Assembly: GCA_963744255.1 (NCBI GenBank)
Contig: CAVUSZ010000016.1
Location: 124,001-188,000, forward strand
DNA from: DATEDA01 sp963744255
GTDB lineage: Bacteria; Pseudomonadota; Gammaproteobacteria; Burkholderiales; SG8-39
Direction: 5' to 3'
Length of the DNA: 64,000 nucleotides
Translations under genes and position numbers: made by a program
The notes under the pieces: generated by a model
Database searches by the model: none
What the model saw: the letters and a program-made list of their open reading frames with translations, nothing else
What the model was told of the DNA's origin: nothing
In this document: one piece after another, positions 62,598 through 64,000 of the stretch
How the letters are laid out: every line of letters begins with the position of its first letter
How positions within the stretch are numbered: the stretch's first letter is position 1

Positions 62598-64000
62598 TCA
62601 GCGCCAGAACGGTTTCGTGTCGGCGAACTCGCGCCACGCGCGCTTGTAGCCGGCGAGCTCGTTCACCGCGACCGCGGCCACCCAGCCGCGGACGAGCCCG
62701 TCGACGCGCTCGGGCACGGGTTGCTTCGCCCCCGCAACCGCCTCGGTAAGCAGGCGGTCGGCCACCACCGCGTCGTTGAGGGCGCCGAGTATATCTTGCA
62801 GCTCTTCCAATGCCGCCAGGTACGGCGCTACGCGCTTCTTCGGGTACGCCGCGGCGAAGAACTCCGCCGCGTAGCGCAGCTTCTTCGCCGCGATCCGCAC
62901 CTGGTGGCGCGCTTCCGGGCTCGCCTGCGGAACGTCCGCGCCGCGCTTGCGCAGCCGCCGGTCGAGCCGGTGGAGGACGAACGCCGCGAACTCGTCGAGC
63001 GGCGCCGCGAGATCGGCGGGCGGCGCCGCCGGCGCGGGGCCCTCCACGGGCGGGGACGCGCGCGCGAACCCCGCCAGATCGTCGTGTGCGAACTGCTCGC
63101 CGAGCGCGAGGATGAGGGCCGTGTAGCGCGTCGAGCGCACCGCTTCGCGCGCGGCCTCGCCATGCGCACGGCGGATGCGGGCGCACCGCGCGCGAAAGCG
63201 CTTCAGCCCCGCGCCGGCGTCGACGCTCCGCGCGAGCGTCGCGAGGGTTGCCGTCGCGAACACGTCCCAATCGCGCGCCGGCCCGAGCGCGTTCTGCAGC
63301 CATCGCAGCTCGGCCGCGATCGCCGCGATCGCCGGCTTCCCGAGCGCGAGGCCGGCGAGCCCGAGGCAGGACCGCAGGCGTCTCAGGCCCACACGGAACT
63401 GATGAAGGTATTCCGGGTCCTTGCCCGTGAGTAGCCCGTCCTCGTTCGCCTGCATCTGCGCGATGCACCCGAACGCGATTCGCCGCAGCGCGGCGCCCGC
63501 CGAGAGCGGACCGTCTAGCGGCACGGCCTCCGCCTTCCGCGGCGCCGCCCGCGCCCCGCTTGCGAGCGCGTAGCCGCGCTCCGCCTTGCTTGCATGGCCG
63601 AGCCGGATCGGGATGTCGCGCGCGATCTCGCGGGCGAGCGCGAAGAGGCGATGCGGGTCGCCGGTCTTCAGCTCGATCTCGGCTTCGCTGATCGGCGCCG
63701 CCCGCTCGCCCGCCCGGATCTCCCCGCGGTCGATCGCGAGCTCCGCAGCGGTGCCGTCGGCAAACCCGACCATGCGCGCCGCGCGGTCGAACTCGGTCGT
63801 GAAGACCGGCTGGAGCCGCTCGCGGACGCGCTTGTGCGCAAACAGCCTGTAGTACGGCGTCTCATCGAGCACCGCGAGGTCGACGGCCCCGCCCTGGGCG
63901 AGCGGCCACTCGAGCTCCTCGCGCGCGTGCAAGCCCGCGGCCGCGACGCCTCCCGCCTTGAGCGTCTGCACGCTGCGCTCGCCGCTGCGACGCACTCGCA
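62598..64000 (-). CDS. CYTH-CHAD domain protein, N-terminus missing (window edge)
   Basis: At least 465 residues are visible. The visible beginning RVRRSGERSVQTLKAGG is the middle of a CYTH triphosphatase tunnel domain (also TEFDRAARMVGFADGTAAEL, ELAIDRGEI, ISEAEIELKTG). Residues from about 180 form a CHAD helical domain (PEYLHQFRVGLRRLRSCLGL and ARHQVRIAAKKLRYAAEFFA), which binds polyphosphate. The true start lies beyond 64000; the in-frame GTG at 63995 codes a conserved Val. Next to the PPK2 gene, in keeping with a polyphosphate role. Confidence 0.88.
   Translation of the reverse strand, partial: RVRRSGERSVQTLKAGGVAAAGLHAREELEWPLAQGGAVDLAVLDETPYYRLFAHKRVRERLQPVFTTEFDRAARMVGFADGTAAELAIDRGEIRAGERAAPISEAEIELKTGDPHRLFALAREIARDIPIRLGHASKAERGYALASGARAAPRKAEAVPLDGPLSAGAALRRIAFGCIAQMQANEDGLLTGKDPEYLHQFRVGLRRLRSCLGLAGLALGKPAIAAIAAELRWLQNALGPARDWDVFATATLATLARSVDAGAGLKRFRARCARIRRAHGEAAREAVRSTRYTALILALGEQFAHDDLAGFARASPPVEGPAPAAPPADLAAPLDEFAAFVLHRLDRRLRKRGADVPQASPEARHQVRIAAKKLRYAAEFFAAAYPKKRVAPYLAALEELQDILGALNDAVVADRLLTEAVAGAKQPVPERVDGLVRGWVAAVAVNELAGYKRAWREFADTKPFWR

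Noticed and set aside
63995..64000. GTG 63995 as start of the CYTH/CHAD gene
   Set aside because: The codon before it (Arg) and this Val both fit the conserved RVRRSGE strand, so the gene extends past the window.

Overview
The window is high-GC, densely packed chromosomal DNA with almost no free space. Gene order and protein style point to a betaproteobacterium (Burkholderiales/Nitrosomonadales/Rhodocyclales side, probably an uncultured or environmental lineage). The main evidence is the run tpiA-secG-tRNA-Leu-nuoA..N and the run glmM-folP-ftsH-rlmE/yhbY-greA-carB-carA, both typical of that class. Two TRAP carboxylate transporter operons suggest a life on organic acids. Taxonomy is an inference from gene order, not from a marker search.

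Layout. 1-2.3 kb: start of a low-specificity threonine aldolase gene (cut by the window edge), coupled to a frameshifted membrane/spermidine-synthase-like gene. 2.4-18 kb (minus strand): a Nudix ADP-ribose pyrophosphatase gene and the full 14-gene nuo operon for complex I, followed upstream by tRNA-Leu(GAG), secG and tpiA. 19-25 kb (minus): dtd, a TRAP transporter and a two-gene E1 component of a 2-oxoacid/acetoin dehydrogenase. 24.8-30.6 kb: an accessory stretch with decayed fragments, a HipA-like kinase/DUF3037 pair, a sensor-fused thioredoxin-reductase-like flavoprotein with a DsbA-like partner, a tandem repeat and response-regulator remnants. 30.7-34.2 kb (plus): a second TRAP operon ending in a short-chain dehydrogenase. 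34.3-38.2 kb (minus): pstSCAB with a good PhoB box. 38.2-50.8 kb: core genes glmM, folP, ftsH, rlmE, yhbY, greA, carB, carA, a secreted methyltransferase-like protein, dapB, bamE. 50.8-64 kb: fur, sixA, ppx, phoU, ppk1, dgkA, a glycosyltransferase, a frameshifted PAP2 phosphatase, an unknown lipoprotein, a frameshifted SDR, a PPK2-type kinase and a CYTH/CHAD protein.

How it works together. The right half is rich in phosphate and polyphosphate genes: Pst uptake, PhoU, PPK1, PPX, SixA, a two-domain PPK2, a CHAD protein, and lipid genes (DgkA, GT4 glycosyltransferase, PAP2). Three candidate PhoB sites lie there: upstream of pstS, between phoU and ppk1, and four half-sites in 11-bp register in front of the glycosyltransferase. 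The last suggests phosphate-controlled lipid remodelling.

Most unusual observation: two intergenic insertions, one between nuoC and nuoD and one between the SDR gene and pstB, share one design. Each has a long direct repeat of a gene edge (35 and 26 bp), a GC-rich hairpin, a shared 16-bp core (AAGTYAGCCTGCGCCG) and a short inverted copy of the same gene edge. They look like copies of one small mobile or retro-copied element that duplicates its target without breaking it. A second kind of spacer repeat sits in the nuoD-nuoE and carA-carB gaps.

Three genes each carry one extra base in or next to a G/C run, with both halves otherwise well conserved. Consensus base errors are a likely cause, but real decay cannot be excluded.
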